From: Sclerodactyla briareus
Lineage: Eukaryota > Echinodermata > Holothuroidea > Dendrochirotida > Sclerodactylidae
Direction of reading: 5' to 3'
DNA: 64,000 nt
Assembly (NCBI GenBank): GCA_026419785.1
Contig: JAODTK010004221.1
Location: 434,001 to 498,000 of the forward strand
Below the pieces are notes generated by a model. That model had not been told where the DNA came from and searched no databases. It saw nothing but the letters and a program-made list of their open reading frames with translations. The first letter of the stretch is position 1. Each line of letters begins with the position of its first letter. Of the stretch, positions 48,820 through 59,066 are shown one piece after another. The translations under genes were made by a program, and so were the position numbers.

Positions 48820-49521
48820 CTACTCCATGGACAGCAGGTGCTTGTGCACACGAACTTCGAAGGACTGTACACCGTCATCATTTATATCTCCAACTATATT
48901 TTGGGGCAGGTTGTTCCACAATTGAAGCGCAGAGTGAATGAAGCTCCGGTCTGTGAAGTGAGTCCTTGAGCGAGGAACCGAGAGAGCGTGATCGAGCATA
49001 GACTCGCTGCAACGAGTGGTGCGTCGCTTCACATGGGATGTGGTAGCATCATCTTTAGATCGGAAGGGCATTCGGAGTGGGAACTTGTATGCATTTTGCA
49101 AGACAGCCACGTTTCGTCTGTGCTGAAGGGAATGTATGTTGAGTTTCCACTGTGCCTCTTTTTCACTCGAACCGATGATGCGGAGGGCTTTGTTTTGGAT
49201 GCAGTCAAGTAGTTTTAGTGTAGATGAGAGGCATATATCCAGCATAAAGAGGCGTACTCCATGATGCTACGAACCTGGGTCTTGTAGATTGTAGCTTTTC
49301 CTGCAGCATCCAGCTTGCACGAAACCCTACGGAGTACACCAAGTTTTTGGTAGTGTGTTAATATGCTTTGTCCAGGTAAGCTTTCTATCAACTGTCACTC
49401 CCAGAATTTGAATGTCCTCCACCTCAGTCAATCGTGCATTGCCGAAGTAAAGGGCAGGCTTGGTTGGGTTTCGTTTTCTGGAAATATTGAGGGTCTTGCA
49501 TTTTGTCGGCTCGAATGTCAC
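48820..49521 (-). pseudogene. LINE reverse transcriptase, thumb and C-terminus
   Basis: 49327-49521 encodes FEPTKCKTLNISRKRNP and DIQILGVTVDRKLTWTKHI, the thumb region. 48820-49245 (141 codons in one frame) covers LLDCIQNKALRIIGS through FTDRSFIHSALQLWNNLPQ to the natural stop. This C-terminal frame is the best preserved part of the element. Confidence 0.85.
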
Positions 49522-49577
49522 TTGTCAGTTGTCATCCCACGTTCGCGTCCTTTCCAGGTCTCTATTTAGGCTTGCAG

Positions 49578-50035
49578 TTACTGCCGTAGCTTCTGTCGCG
49601 GAGCTTTTCTCGCAAAATTTGGTGAATCATCTGTATACAGGAACAGAGGATTTTCGCATTCATCCCCAAGGTCGTCTATGAAGAGAGAAAAGAGCAGCGG
49701 ACCCAGAATTGATACATGGGGTACGGATGCATTGATGGCCCGATTTTTTTTTTTAGGATTGACCAGACAGGACCACTTTGATGGACCGGTTGCACAAATA
49801 ACTCTCAACCTAGTGTAAGAGCCTCCCAGTTACTCCCTTTCCTCGAAGTTTAGATGGGAGACTGTTGTGCCACACCTTGTCGAATGCCCCTTTGGTGTCG
49901 AGTGCTATGAGTATAGTTCGTGGCCCCTGTCCAATGCGTTTGTCCATCGTTACGACAAAATGGTTAGGATGTCCGCTGTGCTGTGATGAGGCCTAAAACC
50001 AAACTGCCGATCTGATATGAGATGGGTCTGTATAG
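49578..50035 (-). pseudogene. LINE reverse transcriptase, catalytic palm, broken
   Basis: Holds HLISDRQFGFRPHHSTADI near 50.0 kb, motif A LDTKGAFDKVWH near 49.87-49.91 kb, SILGPLLF at about 49689-49712 and the catalytic YTDD at 49626-49637. The three aspartates of the active site are still readable, but stops (for example in LLH-stop-VESYL) and frame changes separate them. Confidence 0.85.
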
Positions 50036-50051
50036 GATGGCTAGAGTTTGT

Positions 50052-50681
50052 TTATGACACCATAACCTTGCTGATGTTGCCGAGAAGTGAGATTGGCCGG
50101 TACATGGTTGGGTTTGACTTGGAGTCTCTCTTGTGAATTGGTACAACTGAAGCAGTTTTCCATTGGTTTGGAAACACACAGTGAGTAAAGCATAGCGTGA
50201 ATAGGCGCCTGAGAGGTGTAGCTAATACAGAGCCGCACTCCTGTAGGACTCTGGTAGGGATCTCGTCTGGTCCGTTAGCTTTGTCAGGATCTAGGGCTTT
50301 GCAGCAGTTTCTCGACCTCCTCTGCCTCGAACACCATATTATCAGTCCGGTTGGGTCCACACTTCTGTACCCCTGGTGCAGGTTCTCCAGCACCAGGAAG
50401 TTGGCACTTCCCTGCAAAGATGTGGCACAGTATGTCAGTTTTTTCTTCAGCTGTGGTGTAGACTTGGTTCTGGTTATAAGGACTGGGATGTCAGCCCTAG
50501 TCGTATTCCCGGAGAGAGTGTTGACGGTCTTCCACCATTTCTTGCTGCTGGCACACCCAATGGTGAGCTCATTCTTTGGGCTGTCGCTGAACTTCTCCTG
50601 ACCTGATTCTCTGCCTTGTTGTTTAGTCACTTCTTGCCTTAACAAATTTCTCCGAAGGCACTTGGCACGAAGGATTGTCAT
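50052..50681 (-). pseudogene. LINE reverse transcriptase, N-terminal part (209 codons)
   Basis: Longest open frame of the LINE remnant and of the window. Residues about 125-209 show the RT domain start: LDPDKANGPDEIPTRVL, then LFTLCFTHCVFPNQWK, VVPIHKRD and YRPISLLGNISKV. Residues 1-124 correspond to the linker between endonuclease and RT, including a KKWWKTVNTLSG block that recalls the W-rich linker of this group. The frame breaks before the FGFRPHHST motif. Confidence 0.85.
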
Positions 50682-50690
50682 GTATAGTAT

Positions 50691-51427
50691 ATATATAGTC
50701 TGAGGTCACTGAATATATATTTTTGATATGCAACTGCTAATTTACGATGTTGTTATGCTGTATCACTGCATCGTGCAGCGTACCATCCAGGAATGAAATA
50801 ATGGTGTTATCATCGAATATTCTTCCCAAGTACTCTCTTTCACAGTGAATACATTTGAAACGGGGAAATGCTTACGTGTTCCCAAGTATCTGATCAACTC
50901 GTTAGCAGAAGAGTCGTTCCTGTAGTGTATAACATAATGGAATATAATGATCATGATTGGTAATTCACGTGGAACAATTCCGGCTTCACTTAGACATAAC
51001 TGCTAGATAACTCCATATCAAATCACCAATACAAGGCCTTTGTATACTGAAGCGGAACACCACGTGCAACGCGAAACGAGTAGCTTTCCAATTGCCACCC
51101 GACCTTTCTGTTCCCGTTCCCCTCCTTTTCTATTCTATCAATCTGTTAGCAAATTTACCCATCGCTGTTGACTACCAGTATATCACATAAATCTCAATAT
51201 CCCACGCATAATCGACCAAGTGACGCTAATTGTACGCATTAGTGTCACATATCTCTCGAGTTCCACGCATGGATCCAATCGTTTGATGAATGGTTCACAC
51301 ACGTCTTGTATGAAATAACTACCAACAACCTGAAGGTTTTTGTTATGGCGTTTGGCATGATGGGTTGTACAATATAGAAGGTTATCACCATCATCAAACG
51401 ACTTCATTTGAAAAACAGTGACTTACT
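50691..51427. other. Unique sequence, no gene seen
   Basis: Flanks the 5' break of the LINE; no reverse transcriptase or endonuclease similarity continues here. Confidence 0.45.
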
Positions 51428-51550
51428 GTAGTTAATCATATTCTCCTGCAACGAATTCCTCGCCCTCGCCCCTCGGGTAGCCTAGGCCAACGGATTGCTG
51501 AACAAACAAACCTTCATAAACAAATACAAGGCAAGATGGAGATCAGTATC
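51428..51550 (+). mobile_element. tRNA-headed repeat (SINE-like), copy 2
   Basis: Partner of 47440-47565: ATTCTCCTGCAACGA, CGGGTAGCCTAGGCCAACGG and ATACAAGGCAAGATGGAGATC line up with the first copy. The B box is degenerate here. An A-rich run follows at about 51594-51605. Confidence 0.45.
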
Positions 51551-51704
51551 AGACTTTAAATGATATTTTCCCTGACATCGCATTGTGTAACACAAAAAAA
51601 AAAAATAGTAGGAAACGGCAGCAATAATACCTAGCACACAACTGATGAGCTGCATAAAGACCCTTGAGATGGGACTGTAGTGATGCTGGACACATCCACG
51701 ATTC

Positions 51705-52229
51705 ATGATTCACGATTCTTTATTGCACAAAGACTTTCCAAATAAAGTAACTCTGGAGCGTATGGTTGCAACGCCCTTTCCACATTCGAGCACCGCGATC
51801 AGTGGTAACGTCTACAACGTTGCACAAGGAAATCTCGCGTTTTACACTTCCAAACACGTCCATTTGATTTCCCGCTTCCTTTTTCATGTTCCAAAGGGAA
51901 AATTTGGATACTTTCGATACTTCGTTTTCCAAATTTCCTATCGCGTCTACGTTTCCAACTCGACGGAACAGAACGATCAAATTTTATATACATATATTGT
52001 TCATTTGGGTACACTGCTTTTGGGCCAAGAACTACGTCCGATATCCGTCGTCCTTCCTACCCCCCTCCCCACACTTCCAAAAGTACCGTTAGTACTAATA
52101 TATCCTCGTCCTTCCTACCCCCCTCCCCACACTTCCAAAATTACCGTTAGTACTAATAAACGACAAAATATGTTGTGTCGTCATTGTGAACTTCATACTA
52201 CGTCATCATTCTATAGGCCCATTCATTAA
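51705..52229 (+). other. Unassigned open frame, 174 codons
   Basis: ATG-started frame. The first part contains FLFHVPKGKFGYFRYFVFQI and a Pro-rich stretch produced by a 62-bp duplication at 52030-52152. No domain, signal peptide or transmembrane organisation is convincing. The minus strand of the same segment has CAATAAAGAATCGTGAATC near 51.71 kb, reminiscent of the tail of a retroposed element. Chance frame or decayed repeat is more likely than a gene. Confidence 0.12.
52030..52152. repeat. 62-bp tandem duplication
   Basis: CGTCCTTCCTACCCCCCTCC followed by CCACACTTCCAAAA, a TACCGTTAGTACTAATA block and a short tail occurs twice in succession with one or two changes, a recent duplication. Confidence 0.9.
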
Positions 52230-52793
52230 TTTCATATTGAGGAACCATGTTACCTCACAAGGAATTGCACGTCTTGCGTTGGACTCATCGGAAAAGCTGA
52301 ACACGTCCGGGTAATGTATGGATAGGATTTCATAGGTGTGCGAATACGGGATGCGGCATGGCACCATTGATTCAACTGAGCACAGACGTGGACGGTGTCT
52401 GATGAAATGTTCCGATGTCTGTCTGAATTGCTGAATGAGAACGTTCCGCAGAGGTTCATTAAAAAAGGATTGAACAGTCACTGAGTGCGCACATTCGGTC
52501 TCAATGCCACACCAACGCAAATGGATTCTATGGAATATCTTCCTCGTAAAGCATTTGACGTTTTCGCGGGCCCTACTTGAAATTCTTTCCACGTCGTCAT
52601 ACAGTCCTTTCCTTTCTGGAAACCGCCTCCCTCTGCAAAATTGCACCCATATCCATGTTGCATCCCGGATCCGCACCGCACCTACAGCATCGAATATATC
52701 CCGTAAAGCTGAATTAGGAGTCCCCACTTCCTGTGTGTTATGGTTATAGGTGCTCTGTGGCTGTAATGTGCGATAGATAACTGTAAATTGCAC
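52206..52793 (-). other. Unassigned open frame, 196 codons, GTG start
   Basis: Longest frame not explained by a LINE or a tandem repeat. The first codon of the called frame is GTG; the frame is open upstream to a TGA near 52817. No ATG lies near the start, so as a gene it would have to be an internal exon; CTGACTGCCAG just upstream on the minus strand resembles a splice acceptor. The product contains no motif I recognise (regions such as IFDAVGAVRIRDATWIWVQF and SEHFIRHRPRLCSVESM). A chance frame of this length is expected only about 0.05 times in the window by rough estimate. It may be an unknown exon or a decayed transposon ORF. Confidence 0.2.
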
Positions 52794-52817
52794 AGGTACG
52801 GTAACTACTGGCAGTCA

Positions 52818-53176
52818 GGACGTAAACTGACAGGAGTCCACCGTTATTTTACAAATGAATTCAACAGACGTGAATGTTGACATATACCTCAGATTCTACG
52901 GCATGGTGGGGTAGTTGGGTTATACTATTTCAAGCATTTTACTAATCCATAGTTGTAATACATTTTTCACAATCTGCGAAGGTGATGATAGCCACCGACT
53001 TCAGTCGCTCTGGTAATGGAATTCTCTGGGAATGTCATCATCCAATCGGATATAAGTCGGTGACCATGTATTTCGTTCAGAGGCGATTCTGTCATATGTG
53101 TGATATTCAGCGGAAGGGAACGCCGCGTCATTGTGGATGATAATCATCCCCGTTCCTTGTCCCCCAGGGAATCAAG
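52818..53176. other. Unique sequence, no gene seen
   Basis: No supported feature. Confidence 0.45.
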
Positions 53177-53264
53177 GCAACGTTGCGTAACCAAATAATT
53201 TGAGTTAGATAGTTAAACTTTATTCTCGGTCTCCTTGCCGAGGCGGCAATGTTCTCTGACCATA

Positions 53265-53310
53265 ATATATATAATATATATATATATATATCTATATATA
53301 TATATATATC

Positions 53311-53340
<30 letters not shown>
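53265..53340. repeat. (AT)n microsatellite
   Basis: AT repeats with a few ATC interruptions, between the first and second arm copies of the palindromic region. Confidence 0.95.
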
Positions 53341-53341
<1 letters not shown>

Positions 53342-53447
53342 CTGACTTGATAGGACGTACTGTGCAACGTTGCGTAACCAAATAATTTGAGTTAGATAGT
53401 TAAACTTTATTCTCTTGCGAGGCGGCAGGCAATGTTCTCTGACCATA

Positions 53448-53495
53448 ACTATATATATATATATCTATATATATATATATATAGATATATATATA

Positions 53496-53542
<47 letters not shown>

Positions 53543-53578
53543 TATATATATATATATATATAGATATATATATATATA
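53448..53578. repeat. (AT)n microsatellite
   Basis: About 130 bp of AT repeats with GATA and CTATA interruptions; it is the loop of the large palindrome. Confidence 0.95.
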
Positions 53579-53684
53579 GTTATGGTCAGAGAACATTGCC
53601 GCCTCGGCAAGAGAATAAAGTTTAACTATCTAACTCAAATTATTTGGTTACGCAACGTTGCACAGTACGTCCTATCAAGTCAGT

Positions 53685-54668
53685 GAACCCAATAACAATG
53701 AAAATATTGAAATAGAATGGAAAACCGACATCGCCTACACTGAAACAAGTAAAATGCATGTCGAATTGGTTATCTCCATCCAATTTGATCCTAACCATCA
53801 GGAACATATGGGCCCAGTCGACCCAGATTTCAGTCAGAAGGAAACCGAACAATTTTCTGGCTCAAAATTTGGCCCATGTTAGTTGCTGTCACAATTTGGG
53901 TCGGACATTTCTCCGCGATTAGTTAGATTCTGCTTCAGGTCAAACTGACTGAGAGGCCGAATCCTTCACTGAAACGGATACATTCGAAAATGTCACATAG
54001 TCAATTCGTAGAGCAGTCACTTTTCTTCCCTTCCCTAGGAAATTTCAGGTCATATTTTTTGCACGTTTTAAAGTAGAATAATATATAATTGTACATCTAC
54101 GGTAATTGCAAACAATTTGAACATGAAAATGAACAAGAGCAATGACGAGGCACTGCTGGTTCGCGGGTGTGTGCAATGCTAGATGATTTGTAAATCCATC
54201 GTGTAGCACTGGCGGACGAGAGTGTATATTGTACAGGTGCTGACATCAGAATTTCCCGCGTAACTGCGTTCTTCTACCGTCCTCGGCGATGATCCACAAA
54301 CAAAGATCATCCATTTCCCCAAGGAAGTGACATTCGCAAGCGCAACTCTCTACGTTTATTAATCATCGATGCCAGCATATTCAAGGCACATTTGAGGCGC
54401 AATATAGCGATATGGATGAGTGAAAAAAGAAACCGAACACATATAATCACTCTTCCAATATTTCCATCATGCAGCAGTTTCACATCATTGGAGAGAGCGT
54501 ATGTTCATGTGTACGAGAATTCACGCCAATGTGCTGACATATCGAGCGAAATGACCGAAGCATGACATTTCACTGATCTAGCCAAAGCCTGCTGAGACGC
54601 ATGCTCTAAGAAGACGAAAGTGTTGTCTCCTATGATTCGATGATGTATCGGAACATCTATCATTCCAA
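53685..54668. other. Unique sequence, no gene seen
   Basis: A 74-codon plus-strand frame crosses the right arm of the palindrome and continues to 53882. No domain was recognised. Confidence 0.4.
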
Positions 54669-54693
54669 CCCCCCCCCCCCCCCCCCCCCCCCC
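54669..54693. repeat. Poly(C) run, 25 bp
   Basis: Longest uninterrupted G/C homopolymer in the window. Confidence 0.95.
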
Positions 54694-55173
54694 ACGTGGG
54701 TTTAGGCATGGCGCATTTGAGATATTACAGGGATAATAAGTTCACAGTATGTGATCTCCATATATATTAAGCCTAAAACAAAAACATTTGTGCACTACAG
54801 AAAATTTCCAGAATGTTTCTCTCCGACCCAAGGATTTTCCTTTCATAAATTCAAATTGTGATCTAGAATGGGTCAAATTACCTCAACAGATTGATCCAGA
54901 TTTCATTAGTGTTTTGCCGGCAATTTCAAATACACGATTAACGATCATTTAAGAATATCCGAGATTTGATTGTTCTTCCCAATGAACATCAGCCGCGGCA
55001 TTATTTCCGTATTCATTTGAGCATTTAGTAAGTCGTTAGGAACATACGTACTTCAGTTTGATAGCAACTATTTGAAATGCAGACCCGTTTGAACAGATCA
55101 GTAGCGTTTTCCAGATGACATAGTTTTCAAACATTAGGTGGTTGGGCTCTGACGATGTGCTGTTCTTGCCATC
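54694..55173. other. Unique sequence, no gene seen
   Basis: No supported feature. Confidence 0.45.
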
Positions 55174-55492
55174 TGTGTTAGTTATATATGATCTAGAGTT
55201 CAAAGGTCACATTCGACACTTATGATGAATGCATGTTCAACCTCTCTCTTGCACTATTGGTCAACTTTTCTTGTTTCACTAAACGCACACATGCGTTAAC
55301 GCGCATTATCATGAAACTCCCATATTAAGTTCATTTGTGTTAGTTGGGGTTGAGAGGTCAGATCCGATACTACTCATGATGACTGTATATTCAACCTCTC
55401 TGTTGTACTATCAGTCAATATTTCTCGTTTCAGCAAACGCACGAATGCGTTATCGTGCATTATCGTAAACTCCCATATCAAGTTCATCGCCT
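55174..55492. repeat. Diverged 162-bp tandem duplication
   Basis: Copies at 55174-55335 and 55336-55492 share TGTGTTAGTT, TTCAACCTCTCT, GCATTATC and ACTCCCATAT.AAGTTCAT in order. It directly precedes a LINE fragment and may be part of the same insertion. Confidence 0.85.
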
Positions 55493-55561
55493 CCGATGCT
55501 CCCAGGAAATTGGCAATTTCACCTCGTGCCAGGAAGTTCTCACCCACTTCAGTAGTCTGTT

Positions 55562-56014
55562 TTGCAATGTTCAAATTGCTCTCTAATGGAATATGGTTGC
55601 CATATTGGGGCTGGAGGATCAGCATTATCTCTCAGTGCCCATGATTTTTTTCAGAGGGAGGTCATTCGTCTCATTAACGATGCCCATCCTTTGTCCCATC
55701 GTAATCTGTATCCTATCTCTGTCTCCTCTACCGTTACTTCAATGACCAATGCTTCTCCGAACTTCAGGGAGCTGTTCCTCATCTGCATGCACCCTACTCG
55801 GCCCTGCTTTTCTCGCCACTCCTTCCCGTTGCGCCTTCCACGTCATCGCACCGTAACATGGGCACATTTCTTTTCCTCACACTTCGCGTGTGTGAAACAC
55901 CCTGTCCTGGATTTGTTCGCTCTTACTTTCAATCATCGGCTGTCTAGAGGTAGAACCAACAAGCTGGCTTTTTTCTTTCCCTGGTCTCTTGTGCATCGTG
56001 GGGCAATAACATAA
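55562..56014 (+). mobile_element. Degraded LINE 3' end, CR1/Jockey-like
   Basis: Plus-strand peptides EYGCHIGAGGSALSL, FQREVIRLINDAHPLSHR, LCLLYRYFNDQCFSEL and, at the end, SHFARV-like and FALTFNHRLSRGRTNKLAF match the order of the conserved C-terminal region of many non-LTR retrotransposons (cq.RR..RLI.D, LSHRR, LfYRYf.g.CS.EL, RT...SF.PRt..LWNSLP, yN...FK.r.N). They fall in at least two frames, so the copy is frameshifted; no RT core precedes it. It differs in sequence from the LINE tails at 45.3 and 48.8 kb. Confidence 0.75.
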
Positions 56015-56376
56015 CGGAACCTCATGTGGACTGTCGAGTTGTTCGCCACTTTTTTTCTCCGTTTCCCATAGGGCATTGAAGTACCCGTTGGCTTTGTATT
56101 CACCATTTGTGCCACTTTGAGTATTGGGAAGACAGCTGTGACTGCGAATTTATTATCAAAAACCAGCATAAGCTCTAACTGATTCGCAAATGTTATTTCT
56201 GTCGTTAACTCGTTGCGACGCCCGTTTCAAGGTGACATGAAACATCGTCCCACCGGTACTTCATGTATTTGATTCAGCTAGCATGGGCATCATCTTCATA
56301 TCCTGACATTACGAATTAACACGAACCTTGCTCTTCGCTGAGTTTGGAGCGAGTGCTATCATGGAATGAATAAATC
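56015..56376. other. Unique sequence, possibly LINE 3' flank
   Basis: Follows the LINE tail. No gene seen. Confidence 0.4.
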
Positions 56377-56463
56377 AATAATAACAATAATAATAATATT
56401 ATTATTAATACTATTATTATTATTATTATTATTATAATTATTGTTATTATTATTATTATTATT
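56377..56463. repeat. (AAT/ATT)n microsatellite
   Basis: AAT units switch strand to ATT units at about 56398, giving a small self-complementary low-complexity block. Confidence 0.95.
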
Positions 56464-58973
56464 CAATAAAGTGTTTAAGCACGATATCTGGAAACGCAAA
56501 TGTCAAATAAATCCAAATGAGCATGAATGTAGGTTGCGAATATGCAGTGGAAGAACCCTATTGTTTTGTTTTTCAGTTCAGTGTTATTGAGGGTCAGGAA
56601 AGGTGAAAAAGAACATTGTAAGCATAATATCGAGATTGTAAGCATAAATTTTACCTGTATACACGTTTACGCTCCGAAACACTAGCAGATATTTTTCTGG
56701 TAACGATTGGCAGACAAGTCCGGCGCCAATTGTTCATCACTTTGGTTACCCGGCAATTGAATGCTTTGCTCAAAAATTTGCCATCTTGGAAAAGCTTCAG
56801 GTCCATCCAGGCTAAGACATGTTGCATTCTCAATTAGGCCAATGAGTGCAGCTGATTTCCACCCGGTACAAACAGGTAAATCACAGCGCACTCTCTGTGT
56901 AAATCTGCAATTGAATTGTCTCAGCTTCGTTTTATTTCCAGTGATACAACGGAGACACATTCCCAGAGAATCGGAAGTGTGGACGACCAGTCGGTACATT
57001 TGGTATAGTTATTGGCCCCTCCTAATAACTTGTCCAATCCACATTCTGGGAAACGCTAGCTACTGACTTGATCGTCTCTTTATTAAATCGTTTCAAGTTG
57101 AATCGCTTCCATGTTCGTCAAGTGTCCTTCGGGTACCCCAGAGACTTTTTTTTAGAGAGCACTAATTCCCGGTCTAGTGTGCTTTCAGCAATGTTATGCC
57201 GAGTAAGCGTGAAGACGACCGGTCGCGACCATCGCGTCATTAATTCGGTCAAACTAGCAATTCGGTGACAAGAGGAATGAAGTGCCCTCTTGAGTGGCTC
57301 TACTATCGGAAGCATCCGTCATCCTCTCCTCGAAGTGTGTGAATTACCATCTCTTACTATAAATTGACGAAAGCCCCTCAAGATATGTTACGCAAGCCAG
57401 GACAATCAGTTTTCCTAAGAGTTCCCTATGTATTTGACAGAAAATATATTTTGCATCCTACATGGACTTATACCTTATAGTCAGCCAGTGACAAGCTATG
57501 TGGATGTCAAGTAGTGCGGATCAGTGAAGCCCAAATAGGCTCTTATCAGGTGACTATTAGACAGTTATTCATTTATCGAAATATTTATACTTCGTTCTGG
57601 CATGCTGAATCGTCGTGTCCTACTATCTCCATCGTCTTTGGTAAGTGAATTTTAAATTGCCTTATAGAGGCGATATCTGATCAACCTGAGCATTATACTT
57701 AAATCTGTTCTTTCTAGATCCCCTTCAGCCTCAGTCAATTTCGTTTTGGTTTTGTTTTGTTTTGGTTAGTGTAGTGGGTGTTGCCATGTTTTATATCGGT
57801 GCGTATGAGAGAATTTGTATTCTCCAATTGATTGGTATAACCCTCTCCCAGTCCAAACATCATAGTAAGTTATAGATTTTCGAATAAGACACCAGTAGAA
57901 CATGCCAATATTTGAAATTAGCGTTCATGTTAACGCCCACCCTAACTTGCTAAGTTAACTGTCCGTTGGCCCATACTCGCTCGTCGATCTCATCGCAAAG
58001 CGGAAAGTCTGTCCGCCCACTCACAGAAGGGAGGTCAACAAGAGTGTAACCATGCGCTTTCAACCGCTGCTGTTGCTGCTTCGGTACCGTTCAAGATAAA
58101 AGAAGAACTCTTTCTTTTATGAATTGGTCCTCCTACTACTCTTTCAGCTTTGCACGTCACTTCATGGAACGCCAGAAAGTACAATTTGGGAAATATACAA
58201 TTCGTCGTCGAAAAACGTGGATTCATGTTTTGAAAGAATTCTCATTGTATAGTGGGTCCAAATAAAGGGATTAAACGGGACACCGACGAGGTGAACAACT
58301 AAATTTTGTCATTGGGGCCGTTTGTGCCTGTCACTCACAAGAGAAAATATCGAGAGGCCCTATGTACCACTGCCTTGCTCGTTTCCGTCGGCAAATCTCG
58401 TCATTCCAAACAACATATACTTCGTTTGGTATTACCTGTCACAGCAACTGATTCGCAGCCGGTTGTGGAGTAGGAAGTGATGCGCGTATAAAATACCTCT
58501 CCGGATTGCGCCGACTAGTCCCGCAAAGTAAATACGCAAAAGCTGACAAGTATGACCGTTTGAGTGAGTTTCCGCCGCACCGACTCGCCGAGTGTGTGCG
58601 GCGGAGGAGTATGAACTGTGCTTTTGCCTCACACATAGGTTTGACGTGGGTTTTTTGCCATTTCGAGTACCGATTTTAGCGTCAGTTTCATGATATAACA
58701 CTATATTTTTAGTCTCTTCCAATTTTATCATTACCAAATAGACCGGTATCAATAGTCCATTAACACAAGCGATCCATTCCGCTTCCCAACCGAAGTACAT
58801 GGGTTACTCTGATCAGGTTAAGTTGATGTTCATTGAGTCACATACATATAGTTCGAGCTCAGTATGTTGATATCGATATCGATATCGATTTTCTCTGGGA
58901 TTATTGTTGCAGTTTCATTTGTCTGATACCCGGAGTTGATACACTGGTTCATTAACAAGAACATACACCTATT
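56464..58973. other. Unique sequence, no gene established
   Basis: Possible splice donor TTTG|GTAAGTG at 57640 follows an open 25-codon stretch, and GATATC repeats occur at 58867-58889; neither is enough to call a gene. Confidence 0.35.
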
Positions 58974-59066
58974 CCCCCCCCAACGAGGCACATCGATAAA
59001 CTTGGATGTTTTATGTTTTCAAAGCGACACAGTGCATTTGAGCAGAAACTGCTTCGAGGGGGGGGG
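58974..59066. repeat. Inverted C8/G9 arms
   Basis: TTCCCCCCCC...CGAGGCA at the left and TGCTTCGAGGGGGGGGGAA at the right are nearly inverse to each other across about 60 bp. It could be the ends of a tiny MITE or a coincidence of two homopolymer runs. Confidence 0.4.

Larger units (their letters stand above)
48820..50690 (-). mobile_element. 5'-truncated LINE, Jockey/CR1-group reverse transcriptase
   Basis: The minus strand carries, in order, the finger, palm, thumb and C-terminal parts of a non-LTR reverse transcriptase: ANGPDEIPTRVL, YRPISLLGNISKV, SDRQFGFRPHHSTADILT, LDTKGAFDKVWH (motif A), SILGPLLFSLFIDDL, LYTDDS (motif C, usually YADD), ILGVTVDRKLTW and finally LQLWNNLPQNIVGD. The pieces lie in different frames, so at least four frame changes and some stops have accumulated. 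The endonuclease and ORF1 are missing, typical of 5' truncation at target-primed insertion. Family members copy their own RNA into the genome; this copy cannot. Confidence 0.92.
53177..53684. repeat. Fold-back element or palindrome with AT core
   Basis: Three copies of a roughly 90-bp sequence beginning GCAACGTTGCGTAACC and ending GTTCTCTGACCATA: direct at 53177-53266 and 53366-53450, inverted at 53578-53659. AT microsatellite separates them. The second and third form a large palindrome, 53341-53451 against 53578-53684, with arms of about 107-111 bp, and share 25 bp (ACTGACTTGATAGGACGTAC and on) that the first copy lacks. This is either a fold-back MITE with a duplicated arm or an assembly fold-back. 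Confidence 0.85.

Noticed and set aside
51705-52229. A host gene encoding a 174-residue protein
   Set aside because: No domain, part of the frame is produced by a recent 62-bp duplication, and frames on the opposite strand are equally open.
56840-57000. A spliced gene with a 66-bp intron joining HPVQTG to a following open stretch
   Set aside because: The splice motifs are minimal, the intron is very short for this type of genome and the peptide is not recognisable.
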